Notes: generated by a model from the sequence alone, not told the origin. 64,000 bases of DNA from Xylanibacter ruminicola (GCF_900142525.1 NZ_FRBD01000009.1:80829-144828); one strand, 5' to 3'; shown: positions 23,190 through 36,734, numbered from the stretch's first letter. Translations and numbers: made by a program.

Positions 23190-24773
23190 TCATTTTTCAT
23201 TTTTTCCACGCCAGTGGAATATATCGTCACGGTTTAGTGGACGTACATAGTTATACCAGGCAAATCCAGGCAATTGTTTGCGATTGGCAGGAATCTGATT
23301 AAGAGGATACATGGTACCGGAACTCTTAGGTGTCCACACCTTTTCCAACTTACGATCCTTAAGATACATGCGCATCTCGGCCGTTTCCTGATAATTATAC
23401 ACAATAGGAACACTATCGCCTTCTTCGAAATAATAGCCTATAAGGACATTGCCTTTTGCCTGCGTCTCGCGAATCTTACCATCGACGAAATAGGCAAACA
23501 TTTCCTTTGATGACACCTGATTAAACCTGGTGGTATCGCTGAGAAGTTGCTGTATTGAGAAACAGTTGTTGATAACGTGGGCATGATCGACAAGCGAATC
23601 TCTCAAAAAGACTTCAATACGGTCGCCCAGCAACTGTTGGTTCTTGTTCCATACAATCGGATCGCGATAGAGTGTGAGGCACGAGTCAAGCGAGTTATAT
23701 ATGAGTGAATCGCAGACAGCCTGCACATCAGTACGATAAGCACGAACATGATGGAAACCGAAGATCTTACGATAAACCGAGTCGGTCTCAATGTTATATG
23801 TCACCACCTTCAATGTATCGGCATGCATGAAGAGCGAATCACCCTGTGAGTAATCGATGGCAACAGCACTATCGGTACATAGAGCGAAACCAGTATGCTC
23901 CCAGTATTCGCCATAGTTTCCAGTAAGTTTATTCTTGTTTACCGAGTCAACATATATCACATTTCGGAAAGCTTGACTAAATCCATCCTTACTATCGTAA
24001 TAAACGCTATCGCCTACCAACATTTTGCCTTTATTCGACATGACAGAACGGTTCATGAGTCGGGCACGGTCCTTTTTGGTGTCATAATAACCTTGCTCGG
24101 AATAGATATGACTATCACCAGAGGTAATATTCGAAGGTCCTACGATATGTGCCATAGAAAGGCGGGTATCATAATAAAGTGTATCGGTAGTAAGATAGAA
24201 CTTGGGACTCTTCATCTTTACATCATAGTTGAACACCGACATTTTTGTCTTGGTGTTATACTCTCCCCAATCGGATGTAAGAGTTGTCTTGCCATCTATC
24301 ATTTTTCCGCCCTCAAAGAAGTAGGCGTTATCATAAAGTCGGTCGAAGTCGAGACTATCGGTATAAAGGGTCGTTTTCTTGTGTCTGAGCACCACGTTAT
24401 AACGGGCACGGGCCATCTGTTCGTTTCCGTCGTAATAAGCGTAATCACTTAACAACGAAAGCGTATCGCCCTGATACATCTTAACATGACCGAAAGCCTC
24501 GAATGAGTTGCTTGCTTCGTAGAAATAGGCACTATCGCAATACAATCTGGCTCCCTGATGAGTAAAATGCACCTTGCCATTAAGGATGGTAGCGTCTGCA
24601 TTCTTTGTTTGGTCATAATGAAGCACATCAGCATGCACAAGATAGACACGCGTATCTTGAACCTGCGACTTGCGAGAAGCAGGACGACGACGTTGCTGCT
24701 GTTTCTGTGCGAAAGCAGACACCATGCCCAAGGTTAGGACAAAAAGTAACAAAAAAACAGGTATTTTTCTCAC
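23190..24773 (-). CDS. OstA/LptD N-domain-like outer-membrane biogenesis protein
   Basis: A secreted protein rich in repeated beta-strand units such as ARLYCDSAYFYEA, TLYTDSLDFDR and DSHIYSEQGYYD, typical for the OstA/LptA-type jellyroll that carries lipopolysaccharide across the periplasm. Unlike full LptD there is no large C-terminal barrel, so at about 527 residues it is an OstA-like periplasmic bridge protein of Bacteroidetes. The GTG at 24773 is preferred as start: it gives VRKIPVFLLLFVLTLGMVSAFA as signal peptide and overlaps the upstream stop as GTGA. A start ten codons upstream (24803) is possible. It sits after two SurA-type chaperones, so the operon supports outer-membrane assembly. 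Confidence 0.8.
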   Translation of the reverse strand: MRKIPVFLLLFVLTLGMVSAFAQKQQQRRRPASRKSQVQDTRVYLVHADVLHYDQTKNADATILNGKVHFTHQGARLYCDSAYFYEASNSFEAFGHVKMYQGDTLSLLSDYAYYDGNEQMARARYNVVLRHKKTTLYTDSLDFDRLYDNAYFFEGGKMIDGKTTLTSDWGEYNTKTKMSVFNYDVKMKSPKFYLTTDTLYYDTRLSMAHIVGPSNITSGDSHIYSEQGYYDTKKDRARLMNRSVMSNKGKMLVGDSVYYDSKDGFSQAFRNVIYVDSVNKNKLTGNYGEYWEHTGFALCTDSAVAIDYSQGDSLFMHADTLKVVTYNIETDSVYRKIFGFHHVRAYRTDVQAVCDSLIYNSLDSCLTLYRDPIVWNKNQQLLGDRIEVFLRDSLVDHAHVINNCFSIQQLLSDTTRFNQVSSKEMFAYFVDGKIRETQAKGNVLIGYYFEEGDSVPIVYNYQETAEMRMYLKDRKLEKVWTPKSSGTMYPLNQIPANRKQLPGFAWYNYVRPLNRDDIFHWRGKNEK

Positions 24774-26145
24774 TTTTTCCAGCCTTCGAATTCGAATTCG
24801 CAATCCTTATAATCGTCGTTAAGACGAGTATAGGTATTCTTTATTTTATCAACTACCCACTGATGAATACGATCCTCGCGACGCTTGTTTAAAACAACAT
24901 CTTTGAGAATCTGGAAATCCTCTGTAACAGTAGCGCGATGGCCATCTGTACGACTCTTAAGCTTAGCAATTACGCAGACAGTTTTTCCACGCTGGTTAAT
25001 CATCTGGAAGGCCTTAGAAATCTCGCCAACCTTAAGTGTATCAACGGCCTTTGCAATCTCAGGAGGCAGATCCTGCATACGGAACTTAGACGAAGTTTTA
25101 CCAGTCTTCATCATATCGGTACTAAGTAAACCCTTAGCGTTACGGGTATCCTTATCGTCTGAAATAAGAGATGCTGCATCCTCGAAACTGAACTTCTCTG
25201 CACGCAAATCATCGGCAATAGAGTCCAAACGGGCGATAGAACGCTGGACAGCCTCATCAGAAACAACAGGTTTACGCAGAATGTGACGCACATTTACCTT
25301 ATCGCCACGCTTTTCGATGAGTTGGATAATATGGTAGCCAAATTCTGACTCTACAATTTTTGACACTTTCTTTGGATCGGTAAGATTGAACGCGACCTGA
25401 GCAAAAGCTGGATCAAGAGTGCCTCGGCCCATCAAGCCAAGTTCACCACCACGACGAGCAGAACCTGGATCTTCAGAATATAGTTGAGCCAGAGTCTGGA
25501 ATCGGGTTTCACCCTTGTTTACACGATCGGTATAGCTACGCAGCTCATCCTTAACACGGTTAACCTCCTCTGCATCAATTTTAGGAGTCAACTGAACAAT
25601 CTGCACTTCTACCTCTGTAGGTACGAAGGGAACACTATCCTGAGGAATGTTACTAAAATAGCGTCGAACCTCGGCAGGAGTAACACTGATATCTTCAACC
25701 AACTTCTGGCGCATCTTCTGTACCATCTGGCGGTCCTTCATCTCCTCGCGCAGATCAGCACGTATCTGTTGCAGATTCTGGTGTTTGTACTCCTCAAGAC
25801 GCTCACGCGAACCGTCGACCATCTCGAGCCAGTAACTAATCTGCTGCTCAACCTCCTGAGCAACATCAGCATCGGTAACCTCAATACTATCAATCTGAGC
25901 CTGATGCTTGAATAGCTTCTGTACAGCAATCTGTTCGGGAATAGTGCAATCGGGGTTTCCACTCCATTTCACGCCCTCCATAGCAGCCTGCATACGCATG
26001 GCCTCTACATCAGAACGGAGGATAGCATCATCGCCAACTACCCACACCACCTCATCGACAATAGTACCGATAGAATCTTTCTTCTGGGCATTAGCCAACA
26101 ATGGTAAAGCCAGAAGCGCAAGGGTCATTACTTTCCTTATAATAC

Positions 26146-26149
<4 letters not shown>
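24770..26149 (-). CDS. Periplasmic peptidyl-prolyl isomerase, SurA/PpiC type
   Basis: SurA-type chaperones escort outer-membrane proteins through the periplasm and catalyse proline isomerisation. Signal peptide to about residue 21 (LLANAQ). An N-terminal SurA-like helical region (DEVVWVVGDDAILRSDVE) is followed by two parvulin-type units: about 165-285 with ARRGGELGLMGRGTLDP and FGYHIIQLIEKRGDK, and a second beginning VNVRHILRKP. The length of 459 residues suits SurA. It overlaps the upstream isomerase gene by four bases (ATGA) and its TGA overlaps the next start. Confidence 0.9.
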
Positions 26150-29078
<2,929 letters not shown>

Positions 29079-29095
29079 TTAAATTTTATTGCGTG

Positions 29096-29103
29096 CAAAA
29101 TTA
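29096..29103 (-). promoter_or_regulatory. -7 element of the guaB operon
   Basis: TAATTTTG on the minus strand followed by CACGC, 30 bp upstream of guaB. Confidence 0.6.
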
Positions 29104-29151
29104 CTCATTTTTTCCGAGATGGCAAGCGTTTTATCCTATTATTAATAGGAT

Positions 29152-30210
29152 TTAACGTAGTGTAACGACTACCCTACCTTGTTTGTCGGCTGAAACCGCC
29201 ACCGTCATGTTGCCCTGACGCCAGGTCTTCTGATCAGCCGAAGTAAAGCCATAGGTCTGAAGATCTTTGCAAACAGCAGTGATATCATCGGTTGCAATGA
29301 TGGTAACCGATGATACCGATTGCTTTTTACGAGCAAGACTTACCGACGCCTGATAATCAGTCATGGAGAAAGTGGCGGGCACAACCTTAACAGTAGCCTT
29401 ACCTATCTTATAATCATAGCTGCGGAGTACGGCTTGGGCAGCTTTTAATTGACGGTTCTGCACAAGTTTTACTCCCAATCCTACAAGATCTGTATGGACG
29501 CAAGCCTGAGCCAATCCATTTTCGATAACGCGTGGAGCCGTCTCATATTCCTTATCCTCAGCATCCATCTCGCTGTAAGCCATCTGATAGGCCTTAGCAT
29601 CATCAAGCGTAAAACCGATAGTATAGCTACTAGTAAGTGAGCCACGCTCGTAATGCAGACTGATAGTTCCCAAGCGAGTCTGTATGGTATATGCCTCACC
29701 TTGATTATCAATAAAGCCTGGTCCGTAAACACCCGCAAGCGTATTTTTCAACTCTTGGAATCGCTGTTGTACGGCCTGAAGAGATGGATAAATCTGCTGT
29801 TCCTCTACATCGACAGCATATACACGTGTAGTCTGATCGGAGGTGACTAGAGTAACAACTGCCTTTGAACCATAAACATCGCCCTCGTAGATATACGACT
29901 TGGCAGTCTGTTTTCCTTCGGCCTTGCGCTCGACAAAGTTCTGTTCAAGCAAGAGTTTCTCAAAGCGGTCGGCCTTAATGCCCAAAGGAATATTAAGGAA
30001 AGCATTACGATTATTCTGATTGTTGCTTGCTGTAGCCCAATCAGCCATAGCGACCTGCGCCTCGTCATCAATGCCATCAGACTTAGAACCCGACTTCTTT
30101 TTTTTCTCGGTCTTTGTCTTCTTCTTAAACAGTTTCTTATAGAACTGTGCATCTACTGGTGGGACCACCAACAAGATGCCCAACACGATCAATATAAGTT
30201 TCTTCATCAT
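29152..30210 (-). CDS. Secreted protein of unknown function in the clp-recQ operon
   Basis: A 352-residue protein with a signal peptide (MKKLILIVLGILLVVPPVDA). A very Lys-rich stretch (FKKKTKTEKKKKSGSK, about 28-43) follows, then an alpha/beta region starting FLNIPLGIKADRFEKLLLEQ and a repeat-like second half (ITAVCKDLQTYGFTSADQ). No recognised domain. It begins 4 bp after the recQ stop and ends the clpP-clpX-recQ operon. Two similar sub-regions (TAKSYIYEGDVYGSKAVVTL and a later VTIIATDDIT part) hint at duplicated folds, which is weak. Function is not inferred. Confidence 0.7.
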   Translation of the reverse strand: MMKKLILIVLGILLVVPPVDAQFYKKLFKKKTKTEKKKKSGSKSDGIDDEAQVAMADWATASNNQNNRNAFLNIPLGIKADRFEKLLLEQNFVERKAEGKQTAKSYIYEGDVYGSKAVVTLVTSDQTTRVYAVDVEEQQIYPSLQAVQQRFQELKNTLAGVYGPGFIDNQGEAYTIQTRLGTISLHYERGSLTSSYTIGFTLDDAKAYQMAYSEMDAEDKEYETAPRVIENGLAQACVHTDLVGLGVKLVQNRQLKAAQAVLRSYDYKIGKATVKVVPATFSMTDYQASVSLARKKQSVSSVTIIATDDITAVCKDLQTYGFTSADQKTWRQGNMTVAVSADKQGRVVVTLR

Positions 30211-30214
30211 CGAA

Positions 30215-32395
30215 CTAGTTAGCCATTTCTGAAATGAACTTAATACGCACTAAACGGATTTCGTCCTCAGAATAATCCTCGCCAAGTTCCTCCTCAGCCA
30301 CGCTCAACTTATCTGTTTCGCTCTCAGCAAAGTAATCATAAATATCATCAATATGATCTTCGTCCATCACCTCATCGAGGAAGTAGTCGATATCAAGTTT
30401 GGTTCCACTATATACTATTGCCTCAACCTCATCAAGCAATTCCTCGAACTCAATACCCTGGGCATCAGCGATATCGTCTAGGGCTATCTGACGATCAATG
30501 CTCTGGATAATCTTAACCTTTAGCATTGATTTCTTTGCCACGGTACGAACTCGCATGTCAACTTGGCGTTCAATCTCGTTCTCCTCGCAGTAAGCCTTAA
30601 TAAGGTCCACAAACTCCTGAGCATACGGTTGTTTAACCTTTCCCTCGCCCACGCCCTGAATATTCTTCAGTTCCTCGAGTGTGATAGGATAGTCAGTTGC
30701 CATCTGGTCGATAGACACATCCTGGAAGATAACGTATGGTGGACGAGACAACTGTTTAGACCACTTCTTACGCAGGTCACGAAGCATCGCCGTAAGCACA
30801 GGGTCGAGCGAGCTAACCCCTCCCTCGTGATCGGCCGAATCGTCGTAATCGCTAAACTCGGCATCCTTCACAATCATGAACGATGTAGGATTCTTGAGGA
30901 ATTTCTTACCAGCCGAGGTAAGTTTGAGCAAGCCATAGTTCTCAACCTCTTTCTTAAGGAATCCTGCAATAAGAGCCTGTCGGATAACCGGATTCCAAAT
31001 CTTCTCATCATCATCAGCTCCGGCACCAAACAACTCTTGTTGCTCGTGACGATGGGCCAGTATCTCCTCGGTTTCCTTACCTATGATAAAGTCGATAACA
31101 TAATCCGAGCGGAAATTCTCTTTGATGGTCTGTATCGTCTTAAGTACAAGAACCAACTGTTCCTGAGCCTCAATTTTAGTCTTAGGATGCAGACAGTTGT
31201 CGCAGTTGCCACAATTATCCTTTTCATAGGTCTCACCAAAGTAGTGCAAGAGCATCTTTCTACGACAAACACTGGTTTCGGCATAGGCAGCAGTCTCAAC
31301 AAGCAACTGGCGACCGATGTCTTGTTCAGCCACCGGTTTTCCCTCCATAAACTTATCAAGTTTCTGTAGATCCTTATATGAATAGAATGCCAGACATATG
31401 CCTTCTCCTCCGTCGCGACCGGCACGACCAGTCTCCTGATAATATCCCTCAAGTGATTTAGGAATATCGTAATGGATAACAAATCTCACATCAGGTTTAT
31501 CGATACCCATACCAAACGCGATGGTAGCCACAATAACATCAATATTCTCCATCAAGAACTCGTCCTGAGTGTTCGAGCGGGTATTACTATCAAGTCCCGC
31601 ATGATAAGCTGCAGCCTTGATGTCATTGGCACGCAAAATAGCAGCCAACTCCTCAACCTTCTTTCTCGACAAGCAGTAAATAATACCACTCTTGCCAGGA
31701 TGCTGCTTAATAAACTTGATGATATCCTTATCTACATTCTGAGTCTTAGGACGTACCTCGTAATACAGATTAGGACGATTGAAGGAACTTTTAAACTCTG
31801 CAGCATCAACAATACCGAGATTTTTCTTGATATCGGTACGCACCTTGTCGGTAGCTGTAGCAGTAAGAGCTATGATCGGAGCCTGCCCTATCTCATCTAC
31901 TATCGGACGGATACGACGATACTCCGGACGGAAGTCATGTCCCCATTCCGAGATACAATGAGCCTCGTCGATGGCATAGAACGAAATCTTTACCGACTTA
32001 AGGAATTCGACATTATCTTCCTTAGTCAACGACTCGGGCGCCACATAAAGAAGTTTAGTACGTCCTGCCAAGACATCTGACTTTACCTGATCAATTGCAG
32101 CCTTATTCAGCGACGAGTTCAGGTAATGAGCCGTACCCTCTGTCTCGCTGAGACTGGAAATTACGTCAACCTGATTCTTCATCAGGGCTATCAGCGGCGA
32201 GATAACGATAGCAGTACCCTCCATCAGCAATGACGGTAACTGGTAGCACAACGATTTTCCACCACCGGTTGGCATCAGCACAAAAGTATCATGTCCATCC
32301 ATCAAGCTCTGGATGATGCGTTCCTGATCGCCTTTGAATGTATCGAATCCAAAGTACTTTTTCAGAGCTGCTGTAAGATTTTTATTGTCACTCAT
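30215..32395 (-). CDS. recQ: ATP-dependent DNA helicase RecQ
   Basis: RecQ is a 3'-5' helicase that resolves recombination and fork structures. The 726-residue protein shows Walker A PTGGGKSLCYQLP (about 41-53), DEAHCISEWGHDFRPEY (Walker B and aromatic-rich loop), motif V IAFGMGIDKPDVR, motif VI QETGRAGRDGG, the RQC zinc ligands CxxxxxxxxGNCDNC (about 380-400), a winged helix and an HRDC domain (about 535-615). A further ~110-residue acidic C-terminal extension (EEFEELLDEVEAIVYSG on) is typical for Bacteroidetes RecQ and helical. It is third in the clpP operon, 13 bp after clpX. Confidence 0.96.
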   Translation of the reverse strand: MSDNKNLTAALKKYFGFDTFKGDQERIIQSLMDGHDTFVLMPTGGGKSLCYQLPSLLMEGTAIVISPLIALMKNQVDVISSLSETEGTAHYLNSSLNKAAIDQVKSDVLAGRTKLLYVAPESLTKEDNVEFLKSVKISFYAIDEAHCISEWGHDFRPEYRRIRPIVDEIGQAPIIALTATATDKVRTDIKKNLGIVDAAEFKSSFNRPNLYYEVRPKTQNVDKDIIKFIKQHPGKSGIIYCLSRKKVEELAAILRANDIKAAAYHAGLDSNTRSNTQDEFLMENIDVIVATIAFGMGIDKPDVRFVIHYDIPKSLEGYYQETGRAGRDGGEGICLAFYSYKDLQKLDKFMEGKPVAEQDIGRQLLVETAAYAETSVCRRKMLLHYFGETYEKDNCGNCDNCLHPKTKIEAQEQLVLVLKTIQTIKENFRSDYVIDFIIGKETEEILAHRHEQQELFGAGADDDEKIWNPVIRQALIAGFLKKEVENYGLLKLTSAGKKFLKNPTSFMIVKDAEFSDYDDSADHEGGVSSLDPVLTAMLRDLRKKWSKQLSRPPYVIFQDVSIDQMATDYPITLEELKNIQGVGEGKVKQPYAQEFVDLIKAYCEENEIERQVDMRVRTVAKKSMLKVKIIQSIDRQIALDDIADAQGIEFEELLDEVEAIVYSGTKLDIDYFLDEVMDEDHIDDIYDYFAESETDKLSVAEEELGEDYSEDEIRLVRIKFISEMAN

Positions 32396-32408
32396 ATATC
32401 GTAGTTAA

Positions 32409-33647
32409 TTAGGCTTCCAATTTCTGAAGATATGATTTTGCCAACTGTTTTTCAACATAGTCGGCAGTCACCTTAAACTTCTTTGTCTTCTTTGAAGGCA
32501 AATCGTACATAGCATCCATCATCACGCTCTCAACAATAGAACGCAATCCACGGGCACCCAGTTTGTATTCCACAGCCTTGTCAACCAAAGCCTCAAGCGC
32601 CTCTTTATCAAAGGTAACCTCTACACCGTCCATCTCAAATAGTTTTTTGTACTGACGGATAATAGAGTTCTTCGGCTCTATCAGAATCTTCTCCAATGCC
32701 TCACGGTCCAGAGGATTTAGGTGCGTAAGCACTGGTAAACGACCGATAATCTCAGGAATGAGACCAAACGACTTCAAGTCCTGTGGAACGATATACTGCA
32801 TCAGATCGTTCTTATCAATCTTTCTGACGTTTGTCACAGAGTTATATCCCACAACATGGGTATTCAAACGTTGAGCTATCTTACGCTCGATGCCATCAAA
32901 AGCACCGCCGCAAATAAACAGTATATTTCGGGTATCAACATGAATATAATCCTGGTCGGGATGCTTACGGCCGCCCTTAGGGGGAACATTCACAATTGTA
33001 CCCTCCAATAATTTCAACAATCCTTGCTGAACGCCCTCACCACTCACATCGCGGGTTATCGATGGATTATCAGCCTTTCGTGCAATCTTATCGATTTCGT
33101 CAATAAATACAATACCACGTTGGGCTGCCTCTACATTATAATCGGCTACCTGCAGCAAGCGCGTCAATATGCTTTCTACATCCTCACCTACATATCCTGC
33201 CTCAGTAAATACTGTGGCATCGACTATGGTAAAGGGCACGTCAAGCAACTTAGCAATAGTACGTGCCAACAGAGTCTTTCCGGTTCCAGTACTGCCCACC
33301 ATGATGATGTTACTCTTCTCAATCTCGACGCCATCTTCATCAATAGGCTGTTGCAGACGCTTATAGTGATTATATACGGCTACTGACAGATAGCGCTTGG
33401 CATCATCCTGACCGATAACATACTGATCTAAATATTCTTTTATCTCTTTGGGCTTGGGCACCTTCAGTTTTGCGACCTCATCATCACTTTTTCCTGTCTT
33501 AGCAGTTTTTGATGTATCCTTTAAATTATCCTGCACAATCTGATAAGCCTGTCGTGCACAGTCATCACAGATTTGTCCGCTCAGACCGCTTATCAACAGC
33601 CTTACCTCCTTTTCACCTCTACCACAGAAACTACAAACGTTCTTCAT
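32409..33647 (-). CDS. clpX: ClpX, ATPase subunit of the ClpXP protease
   Basis: ClpX unfolds tagged proteins and feeds them to ClpP. The 412-residue protein has the N-terminal Cys4 zinc-binding domain (CSFCGRGE and CDDCARQ), Walker [12 protein letters not shown] (about 117-127), the pore loop GYVG, Walker [11 protein letters not shown] (about 176-185) and the ClpP-docking IGF-like loop region ([11 protein letters not shown] nearby). Sensor II follows with GARGLRS near 378. Order clpP-clpX is conserved; the start is 41 bp after the clpP stop. Complete and typical. Confidence 0.97.
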   Translation of the reverse strand: MKNVCSFCGRGEKEVRLLISGLSGQICDDCARQAYQIVQDNLKDTSKTAKTGKSDDEVAKLKVPKPKEIKEYLDQYVIGQDDAKRYLSVAVYNHYKRLQQPIDEDGVEIEKSNIIMVGSTGTGKTLLARTIAKLLDVPFTIVDATVFTEAGYVGEDVESILTRLLQVADYNVEAAQRGIVFIDEIDKIARKADNPSITRDVSGEGVQQGLLKLLEGTIVNVPPKGGRKHPDQDYIHVDTRNILFICGGAFDGIERKIAQRLNTHVVGYNSVTNVRKIDKNDLMQYIVPQDLKSFGLIPEIIGRLPVLTHLNPLDREALEKILIEPKNSIIRQYKKLFEMDGVEVTFDKEALEALVDKAVEYKLGARGLRSIVESVMMDAMYDLPSKKTKKFKVTADYVEKQLAKSYLQKLEA

Positions 33648-33688
33648 TCTATATTTTTCACTTTCTCACTTACTCAGCTTTTTATTTC

Positions 33689-34357
33689 TCACTTCTTTCT
33701 GGTAAGCACTTCATCAATCATACCGTAAGCCTTGGCCTCTTCGGCTGTCATCCAATAATTTCGATCAGAGTCTGCATAGACCTTATCATATGGTGTATGC
33801 GAGTGCTCCGAAATGATGGTATACAGTTCTTTCTTGAACTTCAATATCTCTTTTGCCTCAATTTCAATATCCGAAGCCTGACCCTGTACACCACCCAGAG
33901 GCTGGTGAATCATAACGCGGCTATGAGGTAGAGCCGAACGTTTTCCCTCGGCACCTGCCACAAGCAATACGGCCCCCATAGATGCAGCCAAACCTGTACA
34001 GATGGTAGCCACATCGCTGGTAATAAACTGCATAGTATCATAAATTCCAAGACCAGCAGTAACACTTCCACCAGGAGAATTAATATAGATTGAAATATCT
34101 TTGCCTGGATCAGTAGAGTCCAGGAACAGCAACTGCGCCTGCAGGGTATTAGCTATATAATCATCAACCTGCGTACCAAGGAATATGATACGATCCATCA
34201 TTAATCGCGAAAAAACATCCATCTGAGTAACATTCAACTGACGTTCCTCAAGAATATATGGATTCATATACTGGTTTTGAGCTTTGATAACATCATCGAG
34301 CACTAAACCGTTCATACCTAAATGCTGAGTAGCATATTTTCTGAAATCATTATTCAT
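33689..34357 (-). CDS. clpP: ClpP, proteolytic subunit of the Clp protease
   Basis: ClpP forms a double-heptamer serine protease chamber. Catalytic triad motifs are visible: Ser in [11 protein letters not shown] (about 117), His in [10 protein letters not shown] (about 142) and Asp further on in the DSDRNYWM region. The hydrophobic docking surface is in the N-terminal part. At 222 residues it is slightly longer than enterobacterial ClpP because of an N-terminal extension ([16 protein letters not shown]), typical for Bacteroidetes. It is the first gene of the clpP-clpX-recQ-unknown unit. The promoter lies within the loop of a long inverted repeat (34390-34449). Confidence 0.97.
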   Translation of the reverse strand: MNNDFRKYATQHLGMNGLVLDDVIKAQNQYMNPYILEERQLNVTQMDVFSRLMMDRIIFLGTQVDDYIANTLQAQLLFLDSTDPGKDISIYINSPGGSVTAGLGIYDTMQFITSDVATICTGLAASMGAVLLVAGAEGKRSALPHSRVMIHQPLGGVQGQASDIEIEAKEILKFKKELYTIISEHSHTPYDKVYADSDRNYWMTAEEAKAYGMIDEVLTRKK

Positions 34358-34389
34358 CTTCTTTCCTTTCTTTTAAATAACGAGAAAAA

Positions 34390-34449
34390 GGTTATCGACC
34401 TTTCACATCTTGCGTTTGGAACACAAAGATAATAAAAAAGTCGATAACC
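34390..34449 (-). promoter_or_regulatory. clpP promoter inside the loop of a terminator-like inverted repeat
   Basis: GGTTATCGAC (34390-34399) and GTCGATAACC (34440-34449) form a perfect 10-bp inverted repeat. On the minus strand its downstream arm is followed by TTTTTCTC, which suits termination after tig. The -7 element TATCTTTG (34431-34424) of clpP lies in the 40-nt loop. Reads from tig would form the hairpin; transcripts begun inside the loop carry one arm only. Confidence 0.6.
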
Positions 34450-34484
34450 CTTGCATTTTTGGGGTTATTTTTTCCTAAAAAAGC

Positions 34485-35846
34485 TTATTTTTGTTGCATC
34501 AGCTTGTTAAACTCCTCCAAAGTGACCTCTTTTTGATTCAGCTTAACCACATTTTTGAGTGCTTCGGTAAGCTTCACATCAACGGCACGATCAACGAAGT
34601 TATCAACATTCTCACGCTTCTTCAACTGCTCGGCAGCATAGTTCTCGAGTACATCATCGGGAACATTGCTCATACCATACTGAGCAAACTGAGCACGGAT
34701 AGCCTCCTTGGCAACAGCCTTCAAATCTTCTTCCTCTACCTTAATATTATTGGCATCAACCAACTGCTCCTTGATCAGGTGCCAAGCCAGCTCCTTAATG
34801 CTACCCTCGAAGTTCTTCTCCACATAGTCTGCACCCTTATCCTGGTTATTCTGCAGCATAACACGCTTCAGCAGAGCCTCTGGGAACTCGAGCTTACCAA
34901 CCTTCTTCTCCATGTGAGCACGAACATCAAGCAGGAACTTGTAGTCGCTGTTCTGCTGCAGCTGTGGAGCAATGCTCTCAGCAATCTTCTCACGGAAAGC
35001 CTTCTCGTCCTTTACAGTACCTTCACCGAATACGCGATCAAAGAGAGTCTGGTTAACCTCTGCAGGCTGGAAGTGACGGATTTCTGTAATCTGATAGCTA
35101 AAGTCTGCATTCAGATCCTTTACATCCTCCTTCTTAACCTTCAGCAGGGCAGCCACCTCAGCATCGTTGTCGGGGTATGCCTTCTTTGGGTTGAAAGTAA
35201 TGATATCACCAGGCTTTGCACCATCAAAGAGTTTCTTCTGGTCGTCAGCCTTGATATATGCAGGCATTACCATACCGCCCTCGGTCACGATACCACCTTC
35301 CTTGGTGTTACCATTCTCATCAAGCTCACGCAGATCACCGGTGATGGTGTCGTTACCACTGAACACCTCAGCCTTAACAAACTCACCAGCCTGTGATGCA
35401 TACATCTGAACCTGATCATCGATCAGCTTATCGTCTGCCTTGATAGTGTAATAGTCAACCTTGTCTCTGCCTGTCAGCTCAGCCTTGAACTCTGGAGCTA
35501 CAGCAATGTCGAATACGAATGTAAGATCATCATCCTTCTCAAAGTCCTGAGGAACCTGCTTCTCCTGATTTGGGAGGGGCTCGCCCAACATCTGAATCTT
35601 GTTCTCGCGAACATACTCATACAACTTCTCGCCCAGCAGCTTGTTAACCTCTTCAACCTTTACTGCTGTGCCATACTGCTTCTTTATCATGCCCATAGGA
35701 ACCATACCTGGACGGAAACCAGGAACCTGGGCCTTCTTACGATAATTCTTCAGTGTCTTTTCTACTGCCTCCTGATAATCAGCCTTCTCAACGGTCATAG
35801 TAAGCAGACCATTGATCTTGTCGGCGCATTCAAACGAAATTTTCAT
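34485..35846 (-). CDS. tig: Trigger factor
   Basis: Trigger factor binds the ribosome exit and folds nascent chains. The 453-residue protein has an N-terminal ribosome-binding domain with GFRPGMVPMGMIKKQYG (about 43-59), where the family signature is G-F-R-x-G-x-x-P. A middle region (about 150-260) corresponds to the FKBP-type PPIase domain but is degenerate (GDTITGDLRELDEN-type pattern), as in many Bacteroidetes. A long helical C-terminal chaperone domain follows (about 260-453). Neighbourhood with clpP-clpX is the classical arrangement tig-clpP-clpX. It has its own promoter (TACTTTTGCACC). Confidence 0.95.
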   Translation of the reverse strand: MKISFECADKINGLLTMTVEKADYQEAVEKTLKNYRKKAQVPGFRPGMVPMGMIKKQYGTAVKVEEVNKLLGEKLYEYVRENKIQMLGEPLPNQEKQVPQDFEKDDDLTFVFDIAVAPEFKAELTGRDKVDYYTIKADDKLIDDQVQMYASQAGEFVKAEVFSGNDTITGDLRELDENGNTKEGGIVTEGGMVMPAYIKADDQKKLFDGAKPGDIITFNPKKAYPDNDAEVAALLKVKKEDVKDLNADFSYQITEIRHFQPAEVNQTLFDRVFGEGTVKDEKAFREKIAESIAPQLQQNSDYKFLLDVRAHMEKKVGKLEFPEALLKRVMLQNNQDKGADYVEKNFEGSIKELAWHLIKEQLVDANNIKVEEEDLKAVAKEAIRAQFAQYGMSNVPDDVLENYAAEQLKKRENVDNFVDRAVDVKLTEALKNVVKLNQKEVTLEEFNKLMQQK

Positions 35847-35891
35847 CTTGTTACGTACTTATTTATATTATATATTTTCAAATTTGAGGTG

Positions 35892-35899
35892 CAAAAGTA
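35892..35899 (-). promoter_or_regulatory. -7 element of tig
   Basis: TACTTTTG followed by CACC on the minus strand, 46 bp upstream of the tig start. Confidence 0.6.
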
Positions 35900-35936
35900 C
35901 AAATAATCGGTGATATACTAGCAAGTTTTTCATTTT

Positions 35937-36734
35937 TTAACTTTTATCCGCATCCTCTTTAGCCTTTCGTTCAGCTTCTATTTGATCAAAATCCTTCTTT
36001 CTTAACTCAAACGACTCTGTCAGATATTTTTCACGCACCACCTTATTAGCAGCCAACTCTTCCGGAGTACCTTGAAACAATATACGGCCCTCAAATAGCA
36101 GATATGCACGATCAGTAATCGCCAAAGTCTCGTCTACATTATGGTCAGTTATCAGGATGCCGATGTTAAGATACTTCAACTTATAAACAATCTGTTGAAT
36201 ATCCTCCACTGCAATTGGGTCTACACCTGCAAACGGCTCGTCGAGCATAATAAACTTTGGTTCGATAGCCAAACAACGGGCAATCTCGGTGCGACGACGC
36301 TCACCTCCCGACAATCTGTCACCAAGATTCTTACGAACCTTCTGCAAACGGAATTCAGCTATCAGTTCCTCCAATTTATTCAACTGGTAATCACGGGGCT
36401 TACCGGTCATCTCAAGAACAGAGAGAATATTATCCTCAACCGTCATCTTACGGAATACACTAGCCTCCTGTGCCAGATAGCCTATACCTGCACGGGCTCG
36501 TTTGTATACAGGGAATTTAGTGACATCCTCTTCGCCCAGATAGATATGTCCGCCATTAGGAACAATCAATCCGGTAGTCATATAGAACGACGTAGTCTTA
36601 CCAGCTCCATTAGGTCCCAATAATCCCACAATCTCCCCTTGCTTCACGTCGAAGCTCACATCGTTTACCACCGTACGCTTACCATAGCGCTTAACGAGGC
36701 CTTCCGTTCGTAATACAATACGCTCTTCTTCCAT
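35937..36734 (-). CDS. lptB: LPS export ABC transporter ATPase LptB
   Basis: LptB powers extraction of lipopolysaccharide from the inner membrane. From the ATG at 36732-36734 ([13 protein letters not shown]) the protein has 265 residues. Motifs: Walker [11 protein letters not shown] (about 37-46), Q-loop [17 protein letters not shown], signature [16 protein letters not shown], Walker [15 protein letters not shown], and switch His in [17 protein letters not shown] and [11 protein letters not shown] are typical of LptB. A charged C-terminal extension ([20 protein letters not shown]) is peculiar to Bacteroidetes. The promoter (TACCTTTG, 36751-36744) ends 10 bases before the start codon, so the leader is at most a few bases. 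Confidence 0.93.
   Translation of the reverse strand: MEEERIVLRTEGLVKRYGKRTVVNDVSFDVKQGEIVGLLGPNGAGKTTSFYMTTGLIVPNGGHIYLGEEDVTKFPVYKRARAGIGYLAQEASVFRKMTVEDNILSVLEMTGKPRDYQLNKLEELIAEFRLQKVRKNLGDRLSGGERRRTEIARCLAIEPKFIMLDEPFAGVDPIAVEDIQQIVYKLKYLNIGILITDHNVDETLAITDRAYLLFEGRILFQGTPEELAANKVVREKYLTESFELRKKDFDQIEAERKAKEDADKS

Noticed and set aside
34390..34449. Inverted repeat as a riboswitch
   Set aside because: Explained by terminator arms around a promoter; no conserved aptamer recognised.
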